Of a stretch of 64,000 nucleotides of DNA, positions 61,763-64,000 are shown piece by piece. The DNA is taken from NCBI GenBank assembly GCA_002347025.1, contig DEAE01000024.1, positions 239,340-303,339 on the forward strand, in the 5' to 3' direction. The notes under the pieces were generated by a model, which saw only the letters and a list, made by a program, of their open reading frames with translations, was not told the origin of the DNA and searched no databases. The stretch is from Acidobacteria bacterium UBA2990 (lineage in GTDB: Bacteria > Acidobacteriota > Vicinamibacteria > Vicinamibacterales > UBA8438). Made by a program: the position numbers and the translations under genes. The first letter of the stretch is position 1. Every line of letters starts with the position of its first letter.

Positions 61763-62535
61763 GGTGTAGTTCTCCTTACAGAATCTGTTGCTCTGATAGT
61801 TCCTAATTCGGTGGTTGGTTCGGTCTTCTTGTTTGGGTTCTGGCGTATACGATAGCGCGTTCCAGCCAGGGACGACCCGTCTACCATACAAGAAATGTCT
61901 CTCAGTAGCGGAACGATAACTCTTGCATGGTGTTGACTGTGAGAAGTTCAGAAAATCAAGTATCTCACTCAGTACTGTCATGGTCGAGTTGCTAAAGGGT
62001 TTTCGAGACGGTTCGTTGACTCGTTCATCGCTTGGAGAGAATGAAATAGTCGATGCCGTTCGTGGACCAACGGTGGTAGCTCGTATATTTCGCAGATCAA
62101 GAGCTCCCTCGGGACGCGGCCGGTTTGCTCTGGACCAGCGACCGAGTCCAGCAGATGGTAAAACAGTCTACGCATTAGCGGCAAACCAAATTGTTCTAGG
62201 AAGGCGAAAATGAGGTTGCAAGCCTGCCTGTTGAACCCTCTCAGCCAAGTACGTATGAGATATTCAAGGTTTCCCTGTTTCAATATCATTTCAGGAAGAA
62301 CTGTTGCTTGCCAGGACAGGTTCTTGTTCAGGTTCTCTGCGATATCGCCCAGCCGTGATGACCTGCGGTTTGTTTCCAGTCGAGCCATCTTCGAGGGCTG
62401 GTGTTTGAGAGTCCGGTTCTGTGGCGCACTAGGTAGAGCTTCGTAGCTTGATTGGCTCGTTGAAGGTCTAGGAAGAGTCGAGTAGGCAATGAAATGCCTT
62501 GGGCCACCTCATGTCGAATAGTCTGAAGTTTGGTC
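61763..62535. other. 773-base stretch with no firm gene
   Basis: Lies between the hydroxyacid dehydrogenase start and the actF stop, both minus strand. It contains overlapping ORFs on both strands (61923-62213 plus, 61978-62388 minus) with no ribosome sites. Only the minus one is kept below as a weak candidate. No RNA gene or repeat was recognised. Confidence 0.4.
61978..62388 (-). CDS. Weak hypothetical ORF
   Basis: A 136-codon frame in an otherwise empty stretch. I do not recognise it. It is rich in Leu, Arg and Glu (RLFYHLLDSVAGPEQ) with no signal peptide or membrane span. The start lacks a ribosome site. It could be a remnant or chance; the length alone is the reason for listing it. Confidence 0.2.
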   Translation of the reverse strand: MARLETNRRSSRLGDIAENLNKNLSWQATVLPEMILKQGNLEYLIRTWLRGFNRQACNLIFAFLEQFGLPLMRRLFYHLLDSVAGPEQTGRVPRELLICEIYELPPLVHERHRLFHSLQAMNESTNRLENPLATRP

Positions 62536-63792
62536 TCACTCCGGATGCGTAGTGTGGGCTTGGGGGTGAGTGTCTACTAGGCCGAGTCTTGGGTCGGCTA
62601 GTGGAAGAACCGGAAATACCTGTAGGAAGGTTGTGTAACACCATGCGAACAGACCAGTTGCCCCGCAAGTGATTAGTAGTTCGGTCAGGCCTAGCGGTAC
62701 TCCTGGCCCGTGCCACATTGATGGAGATACCAAGATGAAGCGCTCAAGCCACATGCCTACAAAGGGTACGAATGCGATCAACTGCAACGCTCTATAACTG
62801 GTCTTGACCTTGCGACTCAATAACACCACAAATGGGATGACGAAGACTGTAGCAAAGACCGTCCATGCAAGTGGAGCCCACGGACCGTGCATTCTGTGAT
62901 AGATGAATTCGGTCTCTTCAGCGAGATCTCCATACCAAATCACGAGATATTGTGACCAGAACATGTATGCCCAGAGGATGCAGAAACCGAACAAAAGCTT
63001 GCCGATGTCATGAAGGTGGTGCTTACCGATGTAGCTAGTCAAGTCTAGTCGCCGACGAGACCAGACTGCGATTACACTGAGAAATGCAAATCCAAGCAAA
63101 AGGTTGCCGATGAAGTAGTAGCCCCCGGCCAAAGTCGAAAACCAATGCGGATCGAGCGACATGAAGAAGTCAAACGCCACAAGAGTAAAAACCCAGCCGT
63201 ATGCAATCAACAGAGCTGGTGCGAGACGGCTTTGTGACCGTTGAGAAGATTGGCGCTCTTGGTCAAGGCCACGCCAATTCGAAATTAGACGTCTGCTGAA
63301 CCCGACCGCTTGGTGTTTATTGGTCTCATCAAGAAGGCCGATGTCTGGCCTGAGTGACTGATAGACATAGCGAAGACTGAGACCGGTCAGAACGAGGAAA
63401 CCGATCAGCTGTCTGGTTGCGAAGAATGGGATGTTGAGCCATGCTGCTTTGGTGTCCACTGGCTCGTGGACCCAAGGGGCCCAAGCCTTCACACCGGCCA
63501 GCAGGATTAATAGCAGCACGAAAGAGATAGGAAAGAAAGCGGTGGTAGCTTCAGCGATTCGCTTCAATGCCCTGCCCCAGCGGGATGAAGTCACCTGCAT
63601 AATTGCTGAGATCACTACGCCTGCCTGAGCCAAGCCTCCAAAGAACAAGAAATTCACCAAAAGTGACTGCCAAGCCCTGAGGCTGTCGCCAAAGACTAGG
63701 CCATAAAGAAATGTCAATCCGCCGATCAGGCCAGCTGCTAGGTAGAGACGGCGAGTAGATTCACTGACTACTGGAGTGCCAACAGCGATCAT
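62536..63792 (-). CDS. actF: Alternative complex III subunit ActF
   Basis: A 418-aa membrane protein with about ten spans, the second NrfD-like quinone-binding subunit of quinol:cytochrome c oxidoreductase (ACIII). Typical: WQSLLVNFLFFGGLAQAGV near residue 40, WLNIPFFATRQLIGFLVL near 118, FDFFMSLDPHWFSTLAGGYYFIGNLLLGFAFL in the middle (here given in part) and FILVSPSMWHGPGVPLG near the end. The start is 2 bases after the stop of the next gene upstream (actE-like), so they are in one operon. ACIII replaces the bc1 complex. Confidence 0.85.
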   Translation of the reverse strand: MIAVGTPVVSESTRRLYLAAGLIGGLTFLYGLVFGDSLRAWQSLLVNFLFFGGLAQAGVVISAIMQVTSSRWGRALKRIAEATTAFFPISFVLLLILLAGVKAWAPWVHEPVDTKAAWLNIPFFATRQLIGFLVLTGLSLRYVYQSLRPDIGLLDETNKHQAVGFSRRLISNWRGLDQERQSSQRSQSRLAPALLIAYGWVFTLVAFDFFMSLDPHWFSTLAGGYYFIGNLLLGFAFLSVIAVWSRRRLDLTSYIGKHHLHDIGKLLFGFCILWAYMFWSQYLVIWYGDLAEETEFIYHRMHGPWAPLAWTVFATVFVIPFVVLLSRKVKTSYRALQLIAFVPFVGMWLERFILVSPSMWHGPGVPLGLTELLITCGATGLFAWCYTTFLQVFPVLPLADPRLGLVDTHPQAHTTHPE

Positions 63793-63794
63793 GG

Positions 63795-64000
63795 TTATTG
63801 GCCGCTTGGTTGAGTGAACGTCTTGACAAAATGCACGAGAGCCCAGCGTTCAGGCTCGTTCATCGAGCTAGCAAAGGGGGGCATCGCAAACCCGCCATCT
63901 CCGATAATGCTGTAAATCCAGCCGTCAGTGTAGTTTTGGACATGGGGAGCTGAAAGATTTGGCATTCGTCGGAAGTGGTCAGCGATTTGCCCATTACCTT
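63795..64000 (-). CDS. actE: Alternative complex III monoheme cytochrome c subunit (ActE), 3' end only
   Basis: The last 67 codons of a frame that runs off the right edge. Read from the edge it has NGQIADHFRRMPNL, YTDGWIYSIIGDGGFAMPPF and ERWALVHFVKTFTQ, the typical C-terminal part of a cytochrome c domain, with the axial Met in AMPPF. The CxxCH heme site must lie beyond the window. It ends with TAA two bases before the actF ATG (TAACCATG). Assigned as ActE by position before ActF. Confidence 0.72.
   Translation of the reverse strand, partial: GNGQIADHFRRMPNLSAPHVQNYTDGWIYSIIGDGGFAMPPFASSMNEPERWALVHFVKTFTQPSGQ

Noticed and set aside
61923..62213. 96-codon plus-strand ORF
   Set aside because: No ribosome site, overlaps another weak ORF, no family likeness.

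Overview
The window looks like chromosomal DNA of an aerobic, Gram-negative, heterotrophic bacterium. The most likely group is Acidobacteriota (Vicinamibacteria-like). This is inferred from a von Willebrand factor A protein of the acidobacterial VWFA-related type (22448-23356), carboxypeptidase-regulatory/TPR and PEGA proteins, alternative complex III at the right edge, and several lipoproteins. GC is moderate (about half) and genes are closely packed on both strands. I see no insertion sequence, phage gene, integrase, CRISPR array or rRNA. One tRNA gene, tRNA-Glu(CTC), lies at 18948-19022.

Layout. 1-4161: end of a rhodanese, GDP-L-fucose synthase, a SirB1-like protein, a HAD phosphatase and a DUF1684 lipoprotein. 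4221-10516: a fatty-acid beta-oxidation operon of the fadN-fadA-fadE type with an alpha/beta hydrolase gene inside it. 10861-14008: a TPR protein and, divergently, a serine hydrolase fused to a NamZ-like (DUF1343) muramidase domain. 14070-17306: heme A synthesis (ctaA, ctaB), a DUF420 oxidase-assembly protein and a cupredoxin-like lipoprotein, all serving cytochrome oxidase. 17478-23356: an M23 peptidase, tRNA-Glu, a proline racemase-family enzyme, gamma-glutamyltransferase and a VWA protein. 23530-28241: an ArsR/methyltransferase regulator (SahR-like) overlapping metH. 28387-31200: a GNAT enzyme, a PEGA protein and a double-cyclophilin. 31183-35391: a lysine/diaminopimelate operon (ACT protein, dapB, dapA, dapD, M20 deacylase). 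36049-43152: metabolic and stress genes (amidohydrolase, SEC-C microprotein, aldo/keto reductase, MFS, cupin, peroxiredoxin).

The most striking part is 43548-60122. It holds a six-gene operon with the order and domain content of mxaRSACKL, the accessory genes that insert metal into methanol dehydrogenase in methylotrophs: MoxR ATPase, DUF58 protein, membrane protein, VWA protein, small helical protein, VWA protein. No mxaFJGI is present. About 6.6 kb further on is a complete pqqABCDE set arranged as three units: pqqA(+), pqqC-pqqB(-), pqqD-pqqE(+). The pqq block, with a MATE transporter and an M20 peptidase, lies between the two subunit genes of one CoA-transferase, which suggests it was inserted there. 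So the cell makes PQQ and probably matures a periplasmic PQQ dehydrogenase whose structural gene is outside this window.

The right edge (62536-64000) holds the last genes of an alternative complex III (quinol:cytochrome c oxidoreductase) operon, a plausible partner for PQQ-dehydrogenase electrons and the ctaA/ctaB-dependent oxidase.
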